Notes: generated by a model from the sequence alone, not told the origin. DNA of 52,852 nt from Thauera sp. 28 (GCF_000310145.2 NZ_AMXA01000027.1:1-52852), one strand, 5' to 3'; counted from the first letter of the stretch, positions 1 through 9,962 are shown. Translations and numbers: made by a program.

Positions 1-1578
<1,578 letters not shown>

Positions 1579-1664
1579 GAACGGATACACGGCTTCGGGG
1601 CCGCGGGCAGTTGCAAAGGCGCTATTCTACGCGCCAGCCGAATCCTCTCAGGAACACCGTGCGC

Positions 1665-2387
1665 ATGACTCACCTCACCCTGCCCGCTCGCTGCACGCTC
1701 AAGCCCGAGCTCCGCTCCACCCTCCGCCGAGCCCTGTTCGCCGCTCTGCTCGGCACCACCACCCTGTCCGCCCTCGCCCAGACGCCGGCCGACGATGCCC
1801 GGCGCACCGCCGACCGCGCCCGCATCGGCGCCCTGGAGGCAGAAGGCAAGGCCCTGCGCGCAGAGGCCGAAGCCCGCTTCGCCACCGCCGAGGCGGCCTG
1901 CTACGAGCGTTTTCTGGTCAATCGCTGCATCGACCAGGCGCGCAAGGAGCGCCTCGAGACCATCCAGCGCGCCCGCGCCGTAGAAGCCGAGGCACGCCGC
2001 CTGACCCTGGCCGAACGCCAGCGCACGGCAGAAGCGCTGCTTGCCGAAGGCGCGCGGCCGACTGCCGTTGGCAGCATGCAATCGCCCGAAGCGCCGACAG
2101 CGCTGCCGCAACTGCCGGCGCTCCAGCCCACCCCACCCAGCCCGGATGCCCGCATCGCCCCATCGCCGGAGAGCGAACGCATTCGCGCCGAGCGCGAGAC
2201 GCGTAGCGAGGAGGCTGCGGCCGACGCGGTCCGCCGACGCGCTGCCGCCGATGCCGAACGCGATGCAGCGCGCCAGCGCACTGCCGAGGAGGCCTCCCGC
2301 CGCGCGCAGCAAGCCGAACGCGACCGCGACCGCTACGAGGAACGCCAGCGGCGTTACGAGGAAGAACAGGCGCAGAAGAAGAAGTAG
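1665..2387 (+). CDS. Exported Ala/Arg/Glu-rich coiled-coil protein, unknown function
   Basis: 240-residue hypothetical protein. The N-terminus has a basic stretch, then a hydrophobic segment (ALFAALLGTTTLSALAQ) that looks like a signal peptide with cleavage after ALA, so a periplasmic location is likely. Residues from about 45 to the C-terminus are long charged heptad-like stretches rich in Ala, Arg and Glu, with a Pro-rich break near residues 130-160. The tail ends in EEEQAQKKK. One Cys pair lies within CYERFLVNRC, which could form a disulfide. The ATG at 1665 is chosen over an upstream in-frame start because AGGAA lies about 10 bases before it. I do not recognise a named family. It meets the isomerase-like gene tail to tail. 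Confidence 0.75.
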   Translation: MTHLTLPARCTLKPELRSTLRRALFAALLGTTTLSALAQTPADDARRTADRARIGALEAEGKALRAEAEARFATAEAACYERFLVNRCIDQARKERLETIQRARAVEAEARRLTLAERQRTAEALLAEGARPTAVGSMQSPEAPTALPQLPALQPTPPSPDARIAPSPESERIRAERETRSEEAAADAVRRRAAADAERDAARQRTAEEASRRAQQAERDRDRYEERQRRYEEEQAQKKK

Positions 2388-2395
2388 CAAGTACC

Positions 2396-3001
2396 TCAGG
2401 CCGCTCCGGCGCACGCCCATGCCAGCGCGTCCTCGAGGCGGTCGTTGCCCCAGAACAGCTCCTCGCCGACGCGAAAGCTCGGCGCACCAAACAAGCCCAG
2501 TTCGGCCGCGCGCTCGGTCTGGCAACGCAGCGCCAGCTTGTTGGCATCGGCCTGGGCTCGCGCCATGACTTCATCGGCTGGCAGGCCGAGCGCGCGCAGG
2601 ATGTCCTCGATCACGGCCGCTTCGCCGATCTCGCGGTCCTCGGCGAAATTGGCCGTCATCACTGCGCGTGCGAAAGGCGCGACCCAGCCGGCCTCGACCC
2701 CGACCAGCGCGACCCGCGCCGCCAGCAGGCCATTGCGCGGGAAACGGCTGGGGCGATGGAAGGGCAAGCCCTCCTTCATCGCCAGCCGTTCGAGGTCGCG
2801 CCACATGTAGCGCCCCTTGGGGGGGTAGATATTGAAGGGCGAGTCGTTCCAGCCCAGGGCGAGAAACACCGGCCCGAGCAGGAAGGGCTTCCATGCCACC
2901 TCCACGCCAGCGGCCTCGGCCACACGCTCGATGCGCATCACAGACAAGTAGGAATAGGTGCTGGCAAACTCGAACCAGAACTCGACGGCGGGGCGGGGCA
3001 T
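2396..3001 (-). CDS. 2-hydroxychromene-2-carboxylate isomerase family protein (DsbA/GST-kappa fold)
   Basis: 201 residues with a thioredoxin-like fold of the NahD/GST-kappa type. The N-terminus FWFEFASTYSYL matches the glutathione-binding loop region, where a Ser replaces the Cys of DsbA. GLFGAPSFRVGEELFWGNDR is the usual cis-Pro and substrate segment. Family members isomerise 2-hydroxychromene-2-carboxylate in naphthalene breakdown using glutathione, but many homologues sit outside aromatic pathways, and no other aromatic genes are visible here. The ATG at 3001 is preferred over GTG at 3031 because GGAG stands about 8 bases upstream. The substrate is unknown. The nearby gshA and gshB would supply glutathione, which is suggestive only. 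Confidence 0.85.
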   Translation of the reverse strand: MPRPAVEFWFEFASTYSYLSVMRIERVAEAAGVEVAWKPFLLGPVFLALGWNDSPFNIYPPKGRYMWRDLERLAMKEGLPFHRPSRFPRNGLLAARVALVGVEAGWVAPFARAVMTANFAEDREIGEAAVIEDILRALGLPADEVMARAQADANKLALRCQTERAAELGLFGAPSFRVGEELFWGNDRLEDALAWACAGAA

Positions 3002-3040
3002 GGCGCTGACTCCGTTGATTGGCTCCGCCACTATAGAACA

Positions 3041-3925
3041 TCAACGTGGCCGGTTCGCCACCCAGATGCCCGCCCCCACGAGGAAAAGCGCACCGAACAC
3101 GGCAGGTGTCATCGCCTCGCCCAGCAGCAGCCCGCCCGCGAGCACGCCCATCACCGGCGTCAGGAAGGAAAAGGACGACAGCCGCGTTGCCGGATACTGG
3201 CGCACCAGCCAGAACCAGCCCAGGTAGGACATCCCGGCAACGATGAAGGTCTGGAAGAACAGGCTCGCCCACACCAGCGGCGTCGGCGCGAACACGCCGG
3301 GCTCGCCGAGCGCGACCGAAAGCAGCGGCAGCACCAGCGCCGACACCGCAAGCTGGTACAGCAGGGTCTTTTCAGCCGACACCCGCGCCAATGCGCTGGC
3401 CTTGACGGTCAACGTGGTCGCGGCCCAGAACACCGCCGCCAGCATGATCATCAGGTCACCGATCCAGGCGCGGTCGGTGGGCATGAACAGATGCTCGCCG
3501 AACAGCACCAGAATACCGCCGAACGCCAGCGCCATGCCCACCCACTGCGCCCGGCGCATGTGTTCCTGCGGCAGCAGCCAGACCGCGCCGAGGGCGACGA
3601 AGAAGGGTGCTGTGTAGAGGAAGATGACCCCGCGCGAGGCCGTTGTGTACTCCAGCCCGAGGAAAATCAACGCAAACTCGGCGGCGAACAGCAGTCCGGC
3701 GAGCACACCCGGCACCAGCGTGCCGTCCCGCTCCCCCAGTCGCACTCCGCGCAGGTGGGCCCACAACAGCACGATCACCGTCGCCCCGATCGAGCGCAGT
3801 CCGGCCTGCCATACCGGTGAGATGCCCGTGCTGGCGAGCTTGATCGCCACCTGCTGCACACCCCAGATCGTGCAGAACAACACCATCATGCCAATGGCGA
3901 GACGGTCGAGTTCGGTCTTTTGCAT
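3041..3925 (-). CDS. EamA/DMT-superfamily permease
   Basis: 294-residue integral membrane protein with about ten hydrophobic segments in two EamA repeats. The first starts IGMMVLFCTIWGVQQVAIK and the second IGDLMIMLAAVFWAATT. Proteins of this type export metabolites or amino acids across the inner membrane, and the substrate cannot be read from sequence. It is followed after about 40 bases by the isomerase-like gene on the same strand, so co-transcription is possible. It ends VANRPR without unusual extensions. A second, unrelated-looking DMT permease lies at 19154-20056. Confidence 0.9.
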   Translation of the reverse strand: MQKTELDRLAIGMMVLFCTIWGVQQVAIKLASTGISPVWQAGLRSIGATVIVLLWAHLRGVRLGERDGTLVPGVLAGLLFAAEFALIFLGLEYTTASRGVIFLYTAPFFVALGAVWLLPQEHMRRAQWVGMALAFGGILVLFGEHLFMPTDRAWIGDLMIMLAAVFWAATTLTVKASALARVSAEKTLLYQLAVSALVLPLLSVALGEPGVFAPTPLVWASLFFQTFIVAGMSYLGWFWLVRQYPATRLSSFSFLTPVMGVLAGGLLLGEAMTPAVFGALFLVGAGIWVANRPR

Positions 3926-4014
3926 GCGTAGTCGCCAGAATCAGAACCCGCGATTATCGACCGGGCGATCCCTAAAGGCGAGCGCGGCACCGAAGCTGCA
4001 TCGCCGCGCTCGGC

Positions 4015-4887
4015 TCAACCCGCGGCGGCCTGCGGCGCTGCGCATGCCAGGCGCTCGAACTGCGCCGCAAGCCCTTCGAGCTCACGCTGCAGCCGCTGGC
4101 GCTGAGCCGGCGTGGCCGTATTGAACACCTCGGCAAGCAAGACGAGGCTGCGATCCCGGTTGTGCGCCTGTCGCGCGCGATAACCTGGCGTGGGCTCGTC
4201 CTGCACGGGCGCCATGAAGGCGGCGACCCGTGGTGCGAACGCTGCCCCATCTGCCCGTACGCGGAGCGCGTCGAGCACGTCCGCCTGCCAGCGCGCACGC
4301 TCGTCCAGCCAGGCCTCGGTCGTCGGCTCGAGGGCATCGCTCCAGACGCCGATCAGCACGCGCTGCTCGGTGGTCAGGCGCCCGAACCAGCGCTGCAAGC
4401 GCTTCTCCATGCGTGCGATGCGAGCCTCGCGCTGGGCGGCGTCGTCACCGCCGAGGAACTCCTTGCGCGCCTCGCGCTGACGACGTTCGAAGGCCTGCTG
4501 CAACTCATCGACCTGCTCGTCGGACAGCGCTGGCAGCAGCACGCGGGCATCGTCCTCGAGCGCGGCAAGGATCTCCCGCCACCACCCCTCGCCACGCTCG
4601 AGATAGGGCAACAGGTCGCTGCTGCCAATACGGTCTGCAGCCAGCGTGTTTTGCGCCTCGCGCAGCGTGGCGGCGTACTCGGCGAGATGGGTGCGGCAAT
4701 GCCAGTCGAGACGCGCCGACAGTTGGCGGTCGAGCAGGTTGCGCTGGCCGGCATCAAGCATCACATAGTCGCGCAGGTACCAGGGCACCAGCCAGTCGAG
4801 CTGGGAATACGCCATGCGAACGCTGCAGCCGCCCAGCACGAAGGCGGCGAACAGTCCGGCAAGCAGGATGCGCGCAAGAGACAGCAT
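4015..4887 (-). CDS. DUF6279-like lipoprotein
   Basis: 290 residues. The N-terminus is a lipoprotein signal: a hydrophobic run, then the lipobox VLGGC with Cys at about position 21. The mature part begins SVRMAYSQLDWLVPWYLRDY, typical of a widespread proteobacterial lipoprotein family of unknown role (DUF6279). The rest is mainly helical, rich in Arg, Glu and Leu, and includes an ERGEGWW patch. Likely anchored to the outer-membrane inner leaflet, since the residue after Cys is Ser, not Asp. A 20-bp perfect inverted repeat lies upstream, between it and yhcB. Confidence 0.82.
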   Translation of the reverse strand: MLSLARILLAGLFAAFVLGGCSVRMAYSQLDWLVPWYLRDYVMLDAGQRNLLDRQLSARLDWHCRTHLAEYAATLREAQNTLAADRIGSSDLLPYLERGEGWWREILAALEDDARVLLPALSDEQVDELQQAFERRQREARKEFLGGDDAAQREARIARMEKRLQRWFGRLTTEQRVLIGVWSDALEPTTEAWLDERARWQADVLDALRVRADGAAFAPRVAAFMAPVQDEPTPGYRARQAHNRDRSLVLLAEVFNTATPAQRQRLQRELEGLAAQFERLACAAPQAAAG

Positions 4888-4949
4888 GTGCGCTCAGACG
4901 CAAGGGCGCCGCCAAAGTTCACGGCCGACAACCCGCGCTGGATGCCACG

Positions 4950-5000
4950 CGCCCACTCAGGGGGCAAGGCCAGCCCGCGCCCTTGCCCCCTGAGTGGGCG
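4950..5000. repeat. Perfect 20-bp inverted repeat with 11-base loop
   Basis: The arm at 4950-4969 is the exact reverse complement of the arm at 4981-5000. The centre is CAGGGGGCAAGG and its complement. It lies in the 127-base gap after the yhcB stop and before the lipoprotein gene, both on the minus strand. It would form a strong RNA hairpin and may act as a terminator or mRNA-stabilising structure. There is no clear T-run after it on either strand, so it is not a classic terminator. Confidence 0.8.
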
Positions 5001-5014
5001 TCCTCGATCCTCGG

Positions 5015-5773
5015 CTACTTCACGTCCTCGCGCCGCAGCTCGGCATGATGACCGACGACCTCCTCGGCGAGCGGATCGTCGACGAGTGCAGGCGCTTCGG
5101 CCTGCGCGTCCGGCTTTGCTTCCGCCGTCGTGTCCGTCTCCGCCGACTCGGCAGGCACATCGGCCGCCACCATCGGCACGCCGTCGTCAGCGCGCTCGCC
5201 CGCGGGCGACGCCGCCGCAGCGGGCTGCACGCTCGGGTCCGGAGTTGCAAGCTCGTCAGCACCGTCGGTGACCGGCACCGGCTCGGCAGCGGCATCTTCG
5301 GCAACGGCTGTAGCCGGGGCGGAGCCCTCGTCAGGCGCTGCGGATGCCGCCTCGCCTGTCTGCACACTGGCCGCTGCCACACCTGCAGCACCGGCCGCGG
5401 CGGCCAGACCGGTAGCAGCCAGCAGCTTGTCGCTGCCACCGTCACGGTCATTGCCCACCAGCAATGCGTCCACGCGCTGCTGGAACAGCTCGCGCGCCGA
5501 ACCCGAGGACAGCTTCTCGTAGCCCGAGGACAGGTGCTCGAACAATTCCTTGTAGGAGCCCGCCATCGACACGAACAGGGTCGCCGTCTTGTCGAAATGG
5601 GTGGCGACCTCCTGGCGGTAGGCCTCGATCTCGCCCTTCTGGCGCGCGACCTCGGACTCGAGCTCCTCGATACGCGCCTTGCCGGCGCCGAACTGGCGGC
5701 CGACAAAGAAGCCGACGACGCCCGTGATCACCACGGCAAAGATGGCGACCAGCCATGCGGTTTGTGCAGTCAT
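5015..5773 (-). CDS. zapG: YhcB/ZapG family inner-membrane coiled-coil protein
   Basis: 252 residues. One N-terminal membrane segment (about 7-25: LVAIFAVVITGVVGFFVGRQ) is followed by a coiled coil (KARIEELESEVARQKGEIEA) and the conserved HFDKTATLFVSMAGSYKELF and LSSGYEKL blocks of the DUF1043 family. Residues from about 120 to the end are a low-complexity Ala/Glu/Asp/Pro tail, longer than in E. coli YhcB (about 130 residues). Homologues link the cell-division and envelope-synthesis machinery at the inner membrane. A strong purine-rich ribosome binding site (GGGAGGGAAG) precedes the ATG. The extended acidic tail is lineage-specific and probably disordered. Confidence 0.88.
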   Translation of the reverse strand: MTAQTAWLVAIFAVVITGVVGFFVGRQFGAGKARIEELESEVARQKGEIEAYRQEVATHFDKTATLFVSMAGSYKELFEHLSSGYEKLSSGSARELFQQRVDALLVGNDRDGGSDKLLAATGLAAAAGAAGVAAASVQTGEAASAAPDEGSAPATAVAEDAAAEPVPVTDGADELATPDPSVQPAAAASPAGERADDGVPMVAADVPAESAETDTTAEAKPDAQAEAPALVDDPLAEEVVGHHAELRREDVK

Positions 5774-5798
5774 TTTTCTTCCCTCCCCTCTTCTTGGT

Positions 5799-6839
5799 TC
5801 AATCGATGAGCTTTGGCGCCACCGAACCGACGAACTGCAAGCGGGCGCGCAATGCCCGCGTTACCTCGACGCTGCCGTCCTCGGCGATGCGCAGCACGTG
5901 TTCGATACCAAAACGGCGCGTATGTTCTCGCCATTGGTCGCCAGCGAGATAGGCAGGCTTGCTCGGCCCGTCGGAGAGCGTGCCGGCATTGGGCTGCGCC
6001 GTGATCAGGATGGTGAGCGACTGCGTGCCACGCGCAGGCTGGCCAGTGCGCGGGTCGAGCAGATGAGCATAACGCTCGCCGTCGAGTTCGAAGAAGCGCT
6101 GGTAGTCGCCCGAGGTGCCCACCGCCTCGCCGTCGTAGAGCGGCAAGGTCGCGATCGGCGCCGGTTCGCGCGGATGCTGGATGCCGACGCGCCACGGCTG
6201 GTCCCCCTTGCGCCCGAGTGCCATCACGTTGCCGCCGATGTTGATGAGCGCATTGGCCACGCCCTTTTCGCGCAGGATGGCCGCCGCGCGGTCGAGCGCA
6301 TAGCCCTTGGCATAGCCGCCGAGGTCGATCTGCACCGCCGGATTGCGGCTCTCGACGCGATTGCCTTCGATCACCAGGTCGGCCATGCGCGGCCGCGCCG
6401 CAAGCAGGGCCTGCAGCTTGTCCGGATCGGGACGCGTGGGCACGAAGGTGTCGGTATGGAAGCCCCACAGCGCGACCAGCGCGCCAAGCGCGGGATCGAA
6501 CAACTCGTCACCCACGGCAGCGATGTGCTGCGCGTCCTTGAGCAGCGCGGCCAGTTCGGCCGACACCTCCGCCGCCTCGCCGCGCGCAATGGCTGCGTTG
6601 AGCGCCGTGAGCTCCGACGGCTCCCAGGCGTGGTAGGCACGATGCAGGCGGTCGAACTCGCGCAGCACCGCCGCCGCCGCCGCGTCGGCCTCGGCCTGGT
6701 CCTTGCCATACACCGCGACATCGACCCGCGTGCCGAACACGAAAGCCTCGTGGCGGAACACCTCCGACCGCGAACAAGCGGCCAGCGACAGCAGCACCAG
6801 CAGCGCGCATGCAAGAGGGAAATAGGAGACAGACCCCAA
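5799..6839 (-). CDS. apbE: FAD:protein FMN transferase, ApbE family lipoprotein
   Basis: About 346 residues. ApbE covalently attaches FMN from FAD to Thr residues of flavoproteins such as the Nqr and Rnf subunits, in the periplasm. Visible features are a lipoprotein signal ending LSLAAC, FGTRVDVAVYGK, DLGGYAKGYALDRA, ALINIGGNVMALG, and SLTILITAQPNAGTLSDGPSKPAYLAG near the C-terminus. The usual metal/flavin residues in GGYAKGYA and GGN are present. The start is unclear. No ATG precedes the signal peptide in frame. Candidates are TTG 6839 (with GAGG just upstream), TTG 6848 and GTG 6890, which would overlap gshB. A 26-bp palindrome covers exactly this region. Confidence 0.88.
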   Translation of the reverse strand: MGSVSYFPLACALLVLLSLAACSRSEVFRHEAFVFGTRVDVAVYGKDQAEADAAAAAVLREFDRLHRAYHAWEPSELTALNAAIARGEAAEVSAELAALLKDAQHIAAVGDELFDPALGALVALWGFHTDTFVPTRPDPDKLQALLAARPRMADLVIEGNRVESRNPAVQIDLGGYAKGYALDRAAAILREKGVANALINIGGNVMALGRKGDQPWRVGIQHPREPAPIATLPLYDGEAVGTSGDYQRFFELDGERYAHLLDPRTGQPARGTQSLTILITAQPNAGTLSDGPSKPAYLAGDQWREHTRRFGIEHVLRIAEDGSVEVTRALRARLQFVGSVAPKLID

Positions 6840-6873
6840 TTTCCTCAAAATTGGGGTCTGTCCCCTATTTCCC
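6817..6873. repeat. Imperfect palindromic repeat overlapping the apbE start
   Basis: Two 26-base arms (6817-6842 and 6848-6873) pair with one mismatch around a 5-base loop. The core is GGGGACAGACCCC or its near-copy, with flanking GGGAAATAGG and AAATTGGGG. Sequences of this look are common as dispersed palindromes in Beta- and Gammaproteobacteria and are often associated with REP-associated transposases; that link is from general knowledge. Here it fills the junction between the gshB stop (6878) and the apbE signal peptide, and the most plausible apbE starts lie within it. Only this copy is in the window. Confidence 0.8.
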
Positions 6874-6877
6874 GAGC

Positions 6878-7837
6878 TCAGGAAGCGCACGCCTGCTCCA
6901 GCTTGTCGATGACCAGTCCGGCAACGTCGAAGCCCTGCTGGGCGGCAATCTCGACCATGCAGGTCGGGCTGGTGACGTTGATCTCGGTGAGGTGGCCGCC
7001 GATGACATCCAGGCCGACGATGAGCAGGCCGCGCTGCCACAGGATCGGCGCCAGGTACTCGGCGATCTCACGCTCGCGCGCGGTGAGCGCCATCGCCACT
7101 CCGCGCCCGCCCGCTGCAAGATTGCCGCGCGTCTCCCCTGCCTGCGGAATGCGCGCCAGTGCAAAGGGCACGACCTCGCCGCCGATGATCAGCACGCGCT
7201 TGTCACCATCGGCGATCTGCGCCAGGTAGCGCTGCGCCATGATGGTGCGCGCACCGTTCCCGGTCAGCGTCTCAATGATGACGTTGCGGTTGGGGTCGTC
7301 CTTGCGCACGCGGAATATCTGGCTTCCCCCCATGCCATCGAGCGGTTTCAGGATGACATCGCCGAGCTCGTCGATGAAGGCGTTGATGTCCGCTGCGTCG
7401 CGCGCGACCAGCGAAGTCGCCATGAACTGGGTGAACTCGGTGATCGCCAGCTTCTCGGAATGGTCACGGATCGCGCGCGGGTTGTTGAAGACGCGCACAC
7501 CAGCCTGCATCGCATCCTCGAGCAACCAGGTGGCGGTGACGTACTCGAAGTCGAAGGGCGGGTCCTGGCGCATCATCACCGCATCGAAGGCGGCCAGCGG
7601 CAGTGCCCTGGCCGGCCCGGCGCGGTACCAGGCGGCATCGTCCTCGAAGACTTCGAGCGGCACGCAGCCGGTGCCGAGCACCACGCCGTCGCGCCAGGCC
7701 AGTCCGGCGCGCTGCACGGACCACACCTCGTGCCCACGGCTGGCCGCTGCGCGCATCATCGCAACGCTGGAATCCTTGTAGGCCTTGAGACCCTCGAGCG
7801 GGTCGAGGATGAAGAGGAGCTTGAGCTTGCGGGTCAT
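6878..7837 (-). CDS. gshB: Glutathione synthetase
   Basis: 319 residues, the normal length. It joins gamma-glutamylcysteine and glycine with ATP, the second step of glutathione synthesis, in the cytosol. Visible blocks are KLLFILDPLEGLKAYKDSS at the N-terminus, VMMRQDPPFDFEY, VFNNPRAIRDHSEKL, the ATP-grasp motif DVILKPLDGMGGSQIF, RYLAQIADGDKRVLIIGG and VGLDVIGGHLTEINVTSPT. The start is ATG 7837, and the longer upstream reading frame runs into repeat DNA. It follows gshA on the same strand after a 193-base gap holding a REP-like element. The apbE gene begins at or just inside its 3' end. Confidence 0.97.
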   Translation of the reverse strand: MTRKLKLLFILDPLEGLKAYKDSSVAMMRAAASRGHEVWSVQRAGLAWRDGVVLGTGCVPLEVFEDDAAWYRAGPARALPLAAFDAVMMRQDPPFDFEYVTATWLLEDAMQAGVRVFNNPRAIRDHSEKLAITEFTQFMATSLVARDAADINAFIDELGDVILKPLDGMGGSQIFRVRKDDPNRNVIIETLTGNGARTIMAQRYLAQIADGDKRVLIIGGEVVPFALARIPQAGETRGNLAAGGRGVAMALTAREREIAEYLAPILWQRGLLIVGLDVIGGHLTEINVTSPTCMVEIAAQQGFDVAGLVIDKLEQACAS

Positions 7838-7927
7838 GACTTGATCACAGGTTCCATTCACTGCCCGTCGACGGGCTGCAGATGCGGCAAGCGCCGCGAT
7901 CGATTGCGCGACGCGCCGCTCGCCCCC

Positions 7928-8019
7928 CTGCAGGAGCGGCACAAGCCGCGAGGTTCTGAAGGCGACGCGGCCAGCCGGAGCCAGGCCGAAAGGCTCACGG
8001 CTGGCGCCGCTCCTACAGG
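7928..8019. repeat. REP-like palindromic element, copy 1 (gshA-gshB gap)
   Basis: The left arm at about 7928-7953 (CAGGAGCGGCACAAGCCGCG core) and the right arm at about 7992-8019 (CGGCTGGCGCCGCTCCTACA core) face each other across some 38 bases. The same arm sequences occur at 31132-31278 and 37021-37157. Transcripts would fold into a long hairpin between gshA and gshB and could affect relative expression. Confidence 0.85.
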
Positions 8020-8030
8020 GCCGGGGAGCA

Positions 8031-9329
8031 TCACACGGCCAGCACTTCCTCCTCCACCGGCGCGGTCTCCTCGATCTCCACCGAGGCAGCCAGCAGCGCC
8101 AGGCGGGCGACCACGCCGTAGGCATAAAAACGATTCGGCGGAGCGTCAGGCCCCTGGGCAGCGTCGGGCAGGGTGCAGCAGGTCTCGAACGCCAACGGCT
8201 TGAAGTGCATCCCAGGGGCGTTGAGGTTCTCGTCGCGGCCGCGCTCCGTATGCACCCTGTAGAAGCCGCCCACCACGTAGTGGTCCATCATGTAGACCAC
8301 CGGTTCGGCGACCCCGTCCTCCACCGTCTCGAAGGTGTGCACGCCCTCCTGGATGATCACCTCGTGCACCTGCAGTCCCTCCTTGACCACCGCCATCTTG
8401 TTGCGCTGGCGGCGGTTGAGGCCAACGACTTCGGACGCATCCTTCACCGTCATCACGCCCATGCCGTAGGTGCCGGCATCGGCCTTGACGACCACGAAGG
8501 GCTGGTCGGTCACGCCATATTCCTTGTACTTGGCGCGGATGCGGGTGAGCAGCGAATCGACCTGGGCCGCCAGGCACTCCTCGCCGGTACGCTCCTGGAA
8601 GTTGATCTGCCCGCACACGCCGAACTCGGGGTTGATGCGCCAGGGGTCGATGCCGATCTCTTCCGCGAAGGCGCGCGCCACACGGTCATAGGCGGCTGCA
8701 TGCCTGGACTTGCGGCGCGAGTGCCAGCCTGCGTGCAGCGGCGGGATCAGCCACTGCTCGTCGAGCCCCTTGAGCACGTCGGGGACACCGGCAGACAGGT
8801 CATTGTTGAGCAGCACCGCGCACGGTTCGAAGTTGTCCAGGCCAACGCGGCCGCCACGGCGACGCAGCGGCTCCAGCGTCAGGGTGGCGCCATTGGTCAG
8901 CTCGAGCACGGTCGGCTCTGCAATCTCGGGCAGCAGACTGCCAATGCGCACATCGAGCCCGGTCAGGCGCAGGATGGACACCAGCTTGGCGACGTTCTGC
9001 AGGTAGAACTGGTTGCGGGTGTGGTTCTCGGGGATCAGCAGCAGCTTGCCTGCATCCGGGCAGATACGCTCGATCGCGGCCTGCGCCGCCTGCACGCACA
9101 AGGGCATGAAGGCATCGTTGAGGTTGTTGAAGCCACCCGGAAACAGGTTGAGGTCGACCGGCGCGAGCTTGAAGCCGGAGTTGCGCAGATCGGTGGAGCC
9201 GTAGAAGGGGGGCATGTGATCCTGCCACTGGGTACGGAACCACTTCTCGATGTCGCAGGCATTGTCGAGGAACTGGCGCTCGAGCTCGAGCAGAGGGCCG
9301 GTGAGTGCGGTGGTGAGGTGCGGGACCAT
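8031..9329 (-). CDS. gshA: Glutamate-cysteine ligase, proteobacterial GshA type
   Basis: 432 residues. Catalyses ATP-dependent ligation of glutamate and cysteine, the first and rate-limiting step of glutathione synthesis. It belongs to the beta/alphaproteobacterial type, distinct from the E. coli enzyme. Diagnostic stretches are FYGSTDLRNSGFKLAPVDLN, LFPGGFNNLND, IPENHTRNQFYLQNV, PFVVVKADAGTYGMGVMTV and EPVVYMMDHYVVGGFYRVH. ATG 9329 is preceded by GAGAG at suitable spacing. The C-terminus ends in an acidic tail (EETAPVEEEVLAV). It is upstream of gshB on the same strand, so the two likely share a transcript through the repeat-containing gap. Confidence 0.96.
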   Translation of the reverse strand: MVPHLTTALTGPLLELERQFLDNACDIEKWFRTQWQDHMPPFYGSTDLRNSGFKLAPVDLNLFPGGFNNLNDAFMPLCVQAAQAAIERICPDAGKLLLIPENHTRNQFYLQNVAKLVSILRLTGLDVRIGSLLPEIAEPTVLELTNGATLTLEPLRRRGGRVGLDNFEPCAVLLNNDLSAGVPDVLKGLDEQWLIPPLHAGWHSRRKSRHAAAYDRVARAFAEEIGIDPWRINPEFGVCGQINFQERTGEECLAAQVDSLLTRIRAKYKEYGVTDQPFVVVKADAGTYGMGVMTVKDASEVVGLNRRQRNKMAVVKEGLQVHEVIIQEGVHTFETVEDGVAEPVVYMMDHYVVGGFYRVHTERGRDENLNAPGMHFKPLAFETCCTLPDAAQGPDAPPNRFYAYGVVARLALLAASVEIEETAPVEEEVLAV

Positions 9330-9462
9330 GGTGTCTCTCGGGAGGGCCGGCTGCCGGGTGGCAGGGGCGAAAGCTTTGGCCGGAATGTTACACCAAGCCC
9401 CCCGCACACCGCCTGCGCGCAGCCCAGCCCGGCGCGCGAAAATCCTGCCGCATCGGCCTCGC

Positions 9463-9927
9463 TCAGGACGAAGGGCGTACCGGCAGGTTGCGCTCGTCCT
9501 TCACCACCTCCATCACCACGTAGGTATGCGTCTGCTTGACGCACGGCAGCCCCGAGATCTGGTCGCCCATCACCCGGCGGTATTCGTTGATGTCACGGGT
9601 GCGCACCTTGAGCAGGTAGTCGAAATCGCCCGCGATCATGTGGCAGGACTCGATCTCCGGAATGCGCCGGACCGCGTCGTTGAAGCGGCGCAGATCCAGC
9701 TCGGCGGTGCTGGTCAACAGGACCTGGACAACGACTATATGGCCAGCACCCACCGCATCGGGGTCGAGGTCGGCGTGGTAGCCGCGGATCACCCCCGCCT
9801 TCTCCAGCCTGCGCACGCGCTCGGCACAAGGCGTCTTCGTCAGCCCCACGCGGCGTGACAGCTCGACGATCGACAGGCGCGCATCGGCCTGCAGTTCGAC
9901 GAGGATCTTCTGATCGATACGATCCAT
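9463..9927 (-). CDS. Lrp/AsnC family regulator, probable regulator of putA
   Basis: 154 residues. The N-terminal winged helix-turn-helix reads MDRIDQKILVELQADARLSI and VELSRRVGLTKTPCAERVRR. The C-terminal RAM ligand-binding domain includes GAGHIVVVQVLLTS, CHMIAGDFDYLLKV and TYVVMEVVKDE. Lrp-type proteins form octamers that sense amino acids. It is divergent from putA across a 176-base gap with a strikingly AT-rich centre. In several proteobacteria an Lrp homologue (PutR type) activates putA in response to proline; the arrangement here strongly suggests that role, as inference. An upstream in-frame extension of the ORF is rejected because it would cover the shared promoter region. Confidence 0.92.
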   Translation of the reverse strand: MDRIDQKILVELQADARLSIVELSRRVGLTKTPCAERVRRLEKAGVIRGYHADLDPDAVGAGHIVVVQVLLTSTAELDLRRFNDAVRRIPEIESCHMIAGDFDYLLKVRTRDINEYRRVMGDQISGLPCVKQTHTYVVMEVVKDERNLPVRPSS

Positions 9928-9962
9928 TGCAGTGCAGCAGACTATTCGCCTGCATCGGCTGG

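Noticed and set aside
7838-8125. Upstream extension of gshB
   Set aside because: The added residues translate the REP-like repeat and the end of gshA; homologues start at the KLLFILDPL block.
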